Shown here one piece after another: positions 13,024 to 22,270 of a DNA stretch of 64,000 bases. Under the pieces are notes generated by a model that worked only from the letters and a program-made list of their open reading frames with translations, was not told where the DNA came from and searched no databases. The stretch lies in assembly GCA_035235625.1 (NCBI GenBank), contig CP141143.1, forward strand, positions 3,144,501-3,208,500, given 5' to 3'. The translations under genes were made by a program, and so were the position numbers. The DNA comes from Saururus chinensis. Its lineage: Eukaryota; Streptophyta; Magnoliopsida; Piperales; Saururaceae. The first letter of the stretch is position 1, and every line of letters begins with the position of its first letter.

Positions 13024-13441
13024 GTAAGGGTTGGGGTACGCATAGATAAGTTTTGGGGTGTAAATAGGAAAAGTAGGCTAAAAATAGATATTTTGCAAAT
13101 TTAAGCACTGATTAAGCCTAATAAAATTCTGAAAATTTTTGTATAACTTTAAGTATATGTCTAGGTTCATTTGACCTAAAAATAAAAGTTTTGACGGTGG
13201 GGCCCACAGGGGTCCCGCCAAAACCCTAATTTTTGGGAAAATAGTGAAAAATCCGAAAAAACCCAAAATTTCACATTTAGTTTAAAATCACTTAAAACCA
13301 CTAATACTGAAGTTGATTTTGGTTAAAACCATCACAAACACTATTTATTTATGAAATCACCGAATAAGATCAGAAAATACGTTAATCTCACGATAACCAA
13401 CAATTAAAGAAAACCAAAAACCGGTTTAGAGATGAGGGTCC

Positions 13442-15043
13442 TTACAATTGCACTCCCAACACCACATCCGCCCCCTTCATCAGCAGTAAAAAGAGGTCGG
13501 TCACGAAGGTGTGGCCCTGGATGGAGAGTGCAGCCTGTGCACAGATGCCTGAACTACGGAGGTGCTTGCCATCACCAATCAATACATCAAAGGGGGTCGA
13601 GTTAGACACAAAGCAACCTAGCCGCTGCGCCACCTTATCATTAATGAAGTTGTGAGTCGATCCACTGTCAATTAGAATGGCGACTTGTTGCCGCTTGAGA
13701 TAACCCTGTACCCTCATTGTGCGCAGAGTGAAGGCCCCTGAAAAAGCATGTACAGAGATCTCTAGCAATGTATTGGCAGGGTACGAAGAATCATGCTCAT
13801 CGGTTCCCCCGGACTCCTCATCGATCTCCTCCACTAAGAGACTCCCTTTGACGGAACAACGGTGCCCCGGAATGAACTTCTCATCGCAGCGAAAACAGAG
13901 TCCTTTTGTCTGGCGTTCCTCCATTTGGGCTGGCGTGAGACGACGAACAATCAGACCGGCTGGGGGAGGAGTTTGGCCAACTCAGCCAGTCACTTGGCTG
14001 CTGGCTGGAGCGGCAAGGGGAGAGACGGACACAGCAGCCCGAGGAAAAGGTCCGAGCCTGCCTCCGTGCCATTGTTGAGTCAACTTCTCCTCCTCAATAC
14101 ATGCGTGGCGCACTACCTCCCGCATGCTGGAACAGGGAAAATGGCGCATCTCCTCAGAAATCTTAGGCTTGAGTCCTCGCTTGAACGTACCCACCAGGGC
14201 TGCCACCAGCCAATCAGGGAGGCGATTAGCCACCTTCATGAACTCCGTGTAGTAGGCGCTCATGGTGGATGTCTGGCGCAGGGAGGACAGCATTTCATTG
14301 AAGTCTTGAAACTCATTGGGCCCGAACTGGATGCATAATTCATCGGAGAAGGTGGCCCAAGTTGGGTAGCGTACCTCCTTCTCAAAGCTCTGATACCACA
14401 CCGATGCATCCCCGTCAAGATGGAAGGCCGCTATGCGCAGCCGTTCAGCCTCCGACTGCGTCCCCTGGTAGGCGAAAAATTTCTCCGCCTTGTAGAGCCA
14501 CTCTACAGGATCGTCATCTCCGTTATAACGCGGAAACTGTAGGCGGGCCAAACGAGGTTCCGCCCCACCCCGAAGTGCCCCGCGGTGTCCTGGATACTCC
14601 TCCCAGTCATCCTCCATCTCCTGGTGCAGATTTCGGGGAGGCGGCTCCATTGGGGCATTTTTCCGAACACCTGGTGCGCCTCGGGAATCCCGGGCCTGGT
14701 GCTTCCCTTCCATGATATGATCGACAGTGCCAAAGCATACATCGTCCTAAGCAACGCGCATCTCGCGGTCTGCAGGCGCTGAGAAGTTAGAGAGGAGGAG
14801 TTCAGGAGCTTGGGACGGTCCCCCCTTCTCCATGGAGGCTGGCAGCCTGGCCACCAGAGGGGGTGCGCACTCAGCCTGAATCTGGGCTACAGCCAATCCC
14901 AGTGCCTCAATCTTGGCCATGAGTTGCGCCATTGTGATCTCGCTGCCGGTCTCCGGTGCTGATTTGGGGCTGTTCGCAGAGACGAGAGTCTCTTTCTCGG
15001 GCTGAGTCTCCAGGGCCGTGGCAGCTTGCTTGCCTCGAGCCAT
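13442..15043 (-). pseudogene. Chromovirus gag and protease, two internal stops
   Basis: The start is chosen at ATG 15043 (MARGKQAAT), 18 bases beyond the primer binding site. A coiled region (MAQLMAKIEALGLAVAQIQ) precedes the retrotransposon gag domain (about 14600-14200: FPRYNGDDDPVEWLYKAEKFF, VWYQSFEKEV, WATFSDELCIQFGP). Then come a zinc knuckle (CFRCDEKFIPGHRC, near 13895) and an aspartic protease (ILIDSGSTHNFI near 13660; ADVVLG near 13455). TAG at 14747-14749 and TGA at 13982-13984 interrupt the frame; the downstream segments continue in the same frame. The last residue and stop at 13442 are created by the solo LTR insertion, after which the frame resumes at 9877. Confidence 0.93.
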
Positions 15044-15060
15044 GGCCGAGGATCGTAAAA

Positions 15061-15072
15061 GCTCCGATACCA
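15061..15072 (-). other. Primer binding site, initiator tRNA-Met type
   Basis: The minus strand reads TGGTATCGGAGC one base after the 5' LTR. The usual plant tRNA-iMet primer site is TGGTATCAGAGC, so there is one mismatch (A to G at the eighth base). Confidence 0.88.
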
Positions 15073-15073
15073 A

Positions 15074-15407
15074 TGTTGTGCCCGGTGTAGGCACAATTTG
15101 GTACGCAGGAGTTCTACGCAGGGAAAGGGAAAGAAGTTGGAAGAAAGTGAAAGGAGTTCTTGGATTACTTCAAAATATACGAACAAAGGAAGAAGATGAC
15201 CCCTTTATGGGGAGTCGCGCCCCATGCTGGGAGTCATGCCCCACATTGGGAATCATGCCACTAGTGGGCCCGGTTCACCCGTGGTCCACTAGTGCGCCAG
15301 TTTCTAACAATCAAAATTATAATAATCAACTGCTAACTAGCCTAATGACATAATAAAAGTACTAAAATAAAGGGAAATACTATCCACTAGTGCACCTGTG
15401 CACAACA
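15074..15407 (-). repeat. 5' LTR of chromovirus B
   Basis: 334 bp, TGTTGTGC...GCACAACA. It is longer than the other LTR because a 19-bp segment with a GGGAGTCATGCCCCA core is duplicated near 15205-15235. Confidence 0.93.
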
Positions 15408-17994
15408 TTTTCACTTCATAATTTGTACATTATACTTGTACAATTATGCACACTCTTACTGTTTGACAATCCCCCAACATGCGCTCTGATCCAAAACAAT
15501 ACACTCAAATCCTCGCCCGTCATACTCATATCCTCTGTCATCCATTATACGCCTACACATCTAAATCCATACTAAACACTATCACTTCTTACTATCCATC
15601 ACCCATACCTCTGCCCATATACACATACATGTATCCATAGCATAGGCAAATAGTGATCATACATACATATATCTATCACACATATGTATCACACACATAC
15701 TTTCATACATACATAGCTTACTAACATGCTCACTAGTCATCACTAGCGTATACATATACATACGAAGCTTACCAAAAAAATACGCTAGCCATCACTAGCA
15801 CATACTCAATCAACATATGAAGCTTACCAACAAACACGCTAGCCATCACTAGCACATACTCAATCAACATAAGAAGCTTACCAACAAACATGCTAGCCAT
15901 CACTAGCACTTACTCAATCCACATACGAAGCTTATTAATAAACACGCTAGCCATCACTAGCACATACTCGATCAACATACGAAGCTTACCAACAAATACG
16001 CTAGCCATCACTAGCACGTACTCGATCAACATACGAAGCTTACCAACAAATACGCTAACCATCACTAGCACATACTCAATCAACATATGAAGCTTACCAA
16101 CAAACATGCTAGCCATCACTAGCATATACATACTTCAAACATACTTACAACCAACATGCATGTCATATGCATTTCAACATGGCATAATTCATCGTCTTAC
16201 ATCATGCAAACAAATCATAATCTAACATCCATAGCATTCAATCATATAGTCTTAGTATGCTACTACTCATTTAAAACATGCTATCATGAAATTACGAGTT
16301 CAAAGCTCCATTACCTCATAATCATGACGTTTGATGGCGAGCACACGATGGTGGCAGTGTTGGCGGCCAAAAGTATTGCCAATTTGAGATAGCTGTTGTC
16401 CCGAGGATTTTAGGAAGTGTCAGAAATAATCACGGCCAAATGAGGTGTCAAAAGTCAATGCGGCAAAATCCGCGATCCACAGTGGCACACTAGGGTGGCC
16501 GGGAGAAATGTCGTGCCAGCATAAGTGGTGGTGTGACCATAAGTCGAGGGTGTACTCATTGAAGGTCGGCCGATGGCTAAGACGTACTCGGCTGGCCGCA
16601 AGACGTCGAAATCGACCATGGACAGCACTGAACGATGACGATTTCACATCAACAAGGGTCCACATAAGGGCAGAGAGCATGGGGCAACGCTCGAGGATAG
16701 AGGAGAGGTAGAGGAGGCTCTAGTGGTCAACTCAAATGGTGATGGAGCTATCCGACGGTCAGGCGGCACAAATATGGCGCCTAAACCCAGAAATGCACGT
16801 GTGGCCACATGCACACGCTTGCCAAAAAGTGCCACTCTAGGGGGAGATGGGTCATACGGTGGCGGCCCAAGGCCCGCAAAGGGGAAACAAAGCTAGGGCC
16901 AGGAAGTGGCGGCCAATGGAAGCGGCAACATCGCCAATCGCCACCCACAACCAATATACGTGGTGTGGGCGGCTGTGCATCTCGCACGATATAGGGCAAA
17001 CGACCCATTCTGGGTGGAGCTGCAATTGGCTAAGTGGGGTTGGCCCTCACTGTCGCTGAGCCGGGGCAGGGCCCATGATGGCCAAATGGCCCACAGCACG
17101 TCGATGGCAACAACCCGAGATGCACCCAAAGCGTCTAATCAGGTAGAGCAAGACAATAGGGGTGAAGCGGGGTCAGAAATAGTAACCCTTAATCAACACC
17201 GGGTCGAGGTAGGCTGGACGGAGTCCTACAAATGGCTGGACGACGACCGGAAACACACCAACGTCTAAAAAATATCATGGATAGTGAAATGAAAATATAA
17301 CCAAAACCTGATCAAAGTGCCGGTAGCTCACGGTGGAGCGAAGAAAGCATGGCGATAGCTCTAGCCAGCGCCTATGGGTTCCTAGTGGCCAACCAAACAT
17401 AAGTCTAATTGAGGGCGGCAACAAACGACATCAAAATCGCACCCCCACGGCTCAAAAACGAGATTTGACTGAGAAAAAAACCGAAGAAATATTCGGTACC
17501 TCGTGGAGGAGCGAATAGACCATGGCGGCGGTCATAGCTAGTACCTATGGACTCATAGCTGGTACCTATGGACTCATAGCGGTGAGGCAAAGAGGATCCT
17601 GATAAGAATTAGTAAAATCTGATGACAGAGGAGGAAGAACAGAGCGACCAGAATCTTACTCGGGTTCTCACAAGTCACTGGACGTCAAAAAAAAGTTATT
17701 GGACTCGTATTCTGGAATCCGATCGATGAATTTACATACATATATATATATATATATAACTTTTTTTTATTTTTTCATCTATGTCCTCAACACGTGTTCA
17801 CCTCTTGGTTACGCGTTACACCTCTAAAATTTGTATCGTAAGCCCACAGAGGCCCATACCTGACTCTACGGTTATAAATATAAAGTAAATATATACATAC
17901 GAATATGCCAAAATATCATATTTTTTCACCAAAAATAACTAAAAAAATAATTATAAAAATTATAAAAAATTATAAAACAATCAGAGACATTACA
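15408..17994 (-). mobile_element. Right part of long LTR-like sequence A
   Basis: The continuation of 5811-6501. It ends at 17994 and on the minus strand begins TGTAATGTCTCTG, compatible with an LTR start. It contains a seven-copy 54-bp repeat (15764-16130), a GC-richer block of about 1.3 kb (16340-17640) with open but unrecognisable frames, and an A/T-rich tract with a short (TA)n near 17735-17757. No protein domain is seen. Confidence 0.5.
15764..16130. repeat. 54-bp tandem repeat, seven copies
   Basis: GAAGCTTACCAACAAA recurs at 15764, 15819, 15873, 15927, 15981, 16035 and 16089, with GCTAGCCATCACTAGCAC in each unit. GCTAG...CTAGC within the unit can form a small stem. Confidence 0.95.
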
Positions 17995-18032
17995 CAACCC
18001 ACTTATCTTGGACACTAACTTAGAATTTGAAG

Positions 18033-18232
18033 TAGCTGGGTGTGTATTCCCTACCTATTGTGGTGGGAGTGCCCAATCAATAGTAGTACCCGGCTACCAT
18101 TGGGCACTCCCCCCAATTGCAGCTAGATAGGAAAAACACGTCTAATTCTATGTCAAATTAGATATCCTTCCTACATGACTGCCATTAACTGGGCACTTCC
18201 ACTAAGTTATAACGAGAGTGCACACCCAGCTA
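18033..18232. mobile_element. 200-bp MITE with TAGCTGGGTGTG ends
   Basis: The left end TAGCTGGGTGTGTATTCCC and the right end GTGCACACCCAGCTA are inverted, and both arms share a further TGG(T/A)(G)GGAGTGCCCA(A/G)T block. The superfamily is not certain; the terminal TA could belong to a TA target duplication. Confidence 0.75.
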
Positions 18233-19043
18233 ATCGAAACCCACCAGCTTGCTAAAATAACTTCACATAGATCCAAAGTCGACAGGGCTCCGTATTTACC
18301 ATAAAGCATTTACACGTGAGTGTTTTCACAAAAGCCCCTCCTATTATGACAACTTGGGCGAGTCTTCATTCTCTTGTGAGAGTGCTCATTGTGAGTAGTT
18401 AACAGCGGATCAAAGCCGGTTGTACAAAGCAAATAACCCAAGTATCGTACCATAATTAATGTTGACATCCGCTTCATCCGTCGTCGTGCTGCCCCCTTAC
18501 TTCACAAACAAAAATTATTGCATGCTTGGGACCCAGCAAAATAAGCAAAAATTATTGCATGCTTGGTACCCTGCAAAATAAGTGTCCAAAGCATGGTTGC
18601 CCCTAAAAGAAACGAAGCCACCTTTTTAAAACTGGCCGTACAAATTATATATGTGTCATGATGGGTGACCTTCCGTATTTTTCGTATACATTTTTAACCA
18701 AGCTTTTGATTGCCTCATGCTCCAGCTCATCCCTCGAGACGCAACTGGACCCCATACATTGATCCCAGACATTATATGGAGAGCAGGAAGGTTGTTCACG
18801 GCAATTACTGCGTTGCGAGTGTCACTCGAATTCAACTCCTTCGCGAAGAAAGATACGTTTAAATGCTTAATGCGTGTGATATCCCGACGATAACCACTTA
18901 AGCCGCTCTTTTTGCCTCGATAATTTGTTTGGGTACATATCATGACAAAATAATTATAATTGACGATTTTCGGACAAGTTTAATATATGTCGCGTCTTCC
19001 GCTTTCCCTTGACCTTTTTAATACTCTTTTATAATATATTAAC
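18233..19043. other. Intergenic; short tandem duplication
   Basis: No gene recognised. A segment of about 37 bp with an ATTATTGCATGCTTGG core is duplicated in tandem at about 18509-18582. A 95-codon minus-strand ORF (18656-18943) resembles nothing I know. Confidence 0.5.
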
Positions 19044-19455
19044 AAATCAAAGGAGAAAATACGCCACATCGGTTATTTGGTCTAGAAAAATATCTTTTTC
19101 TCTTGAATGATTTTATTTCACGGTGGTTTTATCTCACATGTAGCTTCCTATTTTTGGGTAGGTTTATCTTCTTCATGGTTTCATTTGCTCGTTTACTCTT
19201 TCTCTACTTCTTTTTTTTGGTACATCACAACTTTTAGCCTTGAATATTCTCTTTTACCAAGTAGATTAATTTATGTTATTTAGAATGATGAAAAAGGTGT
19301 TACCCGATAAAAAATATTATTTTAGGTTGGTTATATATTAGGTATTAAGTAGTTTTTGTTAGTAAGGTTTTTTGGGTAACTAAAAAATTGGAAAACTAGA
19401 AGACTGGATCACTGAAAAATTAGAAAAGTAGAAAAGTAAATTACTCATATGATAT
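19044..19455 (+). repeat. Left terminal inverted repeat of the Mutator-like element
   Basis: Pairs with 21830-22270 in inverse orientation with many substitutions and small indels. The inner end is near GTAAATTACTCATATGATATG. Confidence 0.75.
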
Positions 19456-20512
19456 GAGAAGAAAAAATAATATTACTCATTAGAATATTAGTGTTAAAGT
19501 GTCAAAGTGACAGGAAGAGATGGGAAGAAAAAATGCAAAGTAAGAGGAGAAAATAGGAAGAACGTGGGTAATATAGGAGAATGACACATTTTTTAGTGTT
19601 TCATATAACATAATTGTCAATTTCAATTGTGACGAAGATAAAACTCCAATTATATGAGTTATTTCATTTAGAGGAGAAGAGTAGGATGAAGAATACGCAT
19701 ACATCCCGCATTGACATTGATTCAAAAGTAACACATGATGACCTAGCAAGTGTAAAGTAAAAGTGTGATATAGATTAAAGCATTAATGAATACATCTCAA
19801 ACACGATTATAGATAACTTTAAATTTGGGTAAGATCCCTATTATGCATCATCATGAGTAAATGAAGATGATCTTATAGGAAAAGTAAATCATGGTGTATA
19901 ATAACATATTATGAGTTTTTCAAAGCCCCAATACCAACTTTTTCCTAAATGATGAAAGGTATAGTAAATATTATAAAAATAGTTTGTAATTGTGTATTAT
20001 GTATGTAGATATATGAGACCATTAATACAAAATATATTATGTTAGATTATGTAGATCAAATAGAAGCAATTGTAGTCAACTAACTCCTTTTGATGAAAAA
20101 GTTGAAACCATGGATAGTCCACAAATATCAATTCCATATACATTAGTTAAAATGATATAAGTAATTTTACTTTTTAGTTTGACAGTTTTTCAATTTGGCA
20201 GGGTTATAGTTTGGCAGTTTTTAGTCCAATAATTAACCCTTATAATTTTCAGGAAAAAATGAAGGTGGTGGTAAGAAAAAAATATTTAGATATGATGAAG
20301 AACCCCCAAGTTCGACCTACAAAATAGATATTATTGGGGAGGATCCCTATATAAATAATGATTTTGGGGTGTAATTAGGGAATGTTTATGATCAATTAGC
20401 GATAGAAATTTCTCAACAGTTCAAGGACAAAGTCATGCCTCAACTTCACCTTCACAATATGGCCATGTACACCAAGTTTCAGTTCAAAGTTATATATTTA
20501 AATAAACCATGA

Positions 20513-20569
20513 TATACACTCAGATGTGTTATTGAGAACTGCCCATGGAGACTACATGTAGATTGGTCT
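20513..20569 (+). pseudogene. MURA transposase zinc-finger remnant
   Basis: This frame reads YTLRCVIENCPWRLHVDW, the C-x5-C-P-W-R signature of the N-terminal DNA-binding domain of Mutator transposases (DBD_Tnp_Mut). Stops lie just upstream (TGA at about 20510) and about nine codons downstream. The rest of the transposase is not found. Confidence 0.7.
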
Positions 20570-20769
20570 ATGACAATTCTTTTCAATTTGTACTGAAAGA
20601 TCCCCAGTTGAGATGTGATCCACCTACTGTAAGGGTTGATTGCATGATAGCTAAGCTTAAGTTTAGGCTTCCTGGTGCTCTCAAGTTTATTTTGTGTGTT
20701 CTTCTTGAAAGGAAGAATTATGATATTTATTTTGGGAATAAATGCTTCCTTCTTTGTAATAGAACTTAG
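20563..20769 (+). pseudogene. Argonaute-like fragment (AGO4 clade type) inside the Mutator-like element
   Basis: In the frame opening at ATG 20545, residues from about 9 to 60 resemble the end of the Argonaute linker 2/MID start: a DPQL-R-PPTVRVD stretch, then KLKFRLPGALKFILCVLLERK and N-DIY. In plant AGO4/6/9 proteins the match is a VRV(D/E)KMFE-KSKLPGAP-FLLCLLPERKNSDIYGPWK region. The resemblance stops after DIY, the frame ends at 20767-20769, and no catalytic PIWI residues are present. It lies directly beside the MURA remnant. It could be a captured exon of a host gene; expression cannot be judged. Confidence 0.62.
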
Positions 20770-21829
20770 TGCAATGTTTTGAACTTTTGCTCTGCAGACC
20801 CGACTCTGGGTAGATATGTGGATTCAAAATGTTCTTTTTTGTTCTACTCAAAATTAAAATACAGATTTATTTCTTGTTCTATTTTTTTCCTATCACACAA
20901 ATGAGCAATTTTGGAAAGTACATATGAACAAAATGGGTTGCACCCTATATATATATGCCTACATCGGTAATGGAAATTGGATAACTGGAAACAGGGAAAC
21001 TAGAAACTAGAAACAGGGAAACTAGAAACTCAAAACTCGAAAATGGGAAAACTAAAAAACCTGAAAAACTGTCAAACATGATAAACTAATATTTATACGG
21101 TAACAAAAACTCATGCAACTTGCAAATATAAATATCATTGATAGAGAACTAGGGATTTGTATACAATTGAGGTCTGAAAAACCCTTTGTGTATGTGAGAT
21201 GCAAAAAGAAGAAACTATGAATCACTGTATACAAGTAATATCAATATAAAATTGCTTAGTGTATGTGAGATACAGAAAGAAGGAACTATGAATCACTGTA
21301 TACAAGTTATATCAATATAAAATTGCTTATGTATATCTTTTATATCCACAAAATTACATTTATCTCTAAACATGTATTATATTTCAAACTCTGAATATTA
21401 GAAACTGTCACCTCCAACATCTATGTTTGAAGGTTGTCACACATCTTCTCCACTATGACTGCCTGAGTTCATCAACTTCACTTGTTTAGGTGTAGGCCTG
21501 GACTTTCTAGGTGTACTAGTCATTTTTTTATTTGCCACTTGTATCTTTTCTTTATGATTTCTGACTGCTGGAGGTTCTCCTATATGTATTCTACTCTTAT
21601 CTTCATTATCATTGCCATCATGATGCCCAACCAAGAACTTTATGTTCATACCCCTTACATTTACTGCACTTGATCGTTCTCTTTTCTTCACCATACGAGA
21701 GTACTCACTTCTTCTTTGGTCGTTATGTGGGAACCCTTGAATGTAGAGGCTTCAATTGAATTACCCTTATAAAATTCGATGTATCCCATTGACTTTTATG
21801 TAGAACAGGGTATATGCTGCATTTGTAAA

Positions 21830-22270
21830 CCTATCATATCAGTAATTCAGTTTTTTATTTTCTAATTTTTTAGTAATCCAATTTTTCAGTTTCTAGTTTT
21901 TCAATGACCCAATTTTCTAGTTTTCAGTTTTCCAATTACCCAAAAAATCTTATTAGCAGAAACTACGTAATACCCAAAATATAACCAACCCAAAATAACA
22001 TTTTTCATCAGGTAACACTTTTCTTATCATCCCAAATAACATGAACCAATCTACTTAATAGAAGGGAATATTCGGAGTTGGAAGTTGTGACATATTAGAG
22101 AAAAAAAGCAGAGAAGATGGACTTGGCAAACAAAAATATGAAGAAGATGAACCTACCCAGGAGTAAAAAGCCTTACGAGAGATAAAACCACTATGAGATG
22201 AAGTCATACGAGAGAAGAAGAAATCTTCCTGGACTGAGCGACCGATGTAGCATATTTTTCCCATTGAGTT
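21830..22270 (-). repeat. Right terminal inverted repeat of the Mutator-like element
   Basis: Inverted copy of 19044-19455. It ends near TATTTTTCCCATTGAGTTG. Similarity to the left arm still flickers beyond this point, so the true terminus may lie further out. Confidence 0.75.

Larger units (their letters stand above)
9878..13446 (-). mobile_element. Solo long LTR (C) inserted in the chromovirus
   Basis: 3569 bp starting TGTCACGCCC and ending GGGTCCTTACA on the plus strand, flanked by ACTGC (9873-9877) and ATTGC (13447-13451), a 5-bp target duplication with one C/T difference. It splits the host ORF just after the protease. On the minus strand it starts TGTAAGGACCC and has a TATA box (13015-13023). 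It holds no coding domain and no internal region, so a solo LTR left by LTR-LTR recombination is the simplest reading. LTR F is a relative. The length suggests a long-LTR gypsy lineage such as Tekay/Del, which is an inference. Confidence 0.85.
6502..15407 (-). mobile_element. Chromodomain Ty3/gypsy retrotransposon (element B), broken, with nested solo LTR
   Basis: A complete element on the minus strand: 5' LTR 15074-15407, primer binding site 15061-15072, gag-protease (13447-15043), a 3.57-kb solo LTR insertion (9878-13446), RT-RNase H-integrase-chromodomain (6847-9872), then the 3' LTR 6502-6816. The ends are the perfect inverted repeat TGTTGTGC...GCACAACA. The flanking bases are TTTTT (6497-6501) and TTTTC (15408-15412), a 5-bp target duplication with one mismatch. 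Without the solo LTR and one copy of its target duplication (3574 bp) the element is about 5.3 kb, with gag and pol in one continuous frame. The chromodomain after the integrase places it among chromoviruses. Eight nonsense codons make it non-autonomous. Confidence 0.95.
19044..22270. mobile_element. Mutator-like element with inverted repeats of about 400 bp (Pack-MULE candidate)
   Basis: The left arm (about 19044-19455) and the right arm (about 21830-22270) are inverted copies. Shared blocks include GGAGAAAATACGCCACATCGG / GGGAAAAATATGCTACATCGG at the outer side, GGTTTTATCTC, GGGTAGGTT(T/C)ATCTTCTTCAT, and a run of GAAAACTAGAA motifs at the inner side. The core has a MURA-type zinc-finger remnant (20513-20569) and an Argonaute-like fragment. 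Long arms plus the MURA remnant point to the Mutator superfamily. Homology fades outward, so exact ends and a 9-bp target duplication could not be set. Confidence 0.75.

Noticed and set aside
13719..14338. Plus-strand ORFs of 119 and 158 codons
   Set aside because: Antisense shadows of the gag-protease frame, which has clear domains.
10506..16130. Regular direct repeats resembling CRISPR arrays
   Set aside because: Whole 54-55 bp units repeat without unique spacers, in a plant genome with no cas genes; they are minisatellites in LTRs.
16420..17268. Several frames of 60-120 codons on both strands
   Set aside because: GC-rich LTR-like block of sequence A; no frame shows a domain or stays open for long.
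18656..18943. 95-codon minus-strand ORF
   Set aside because: No recognisable family, no promoter or splice signals; kept only as a note.
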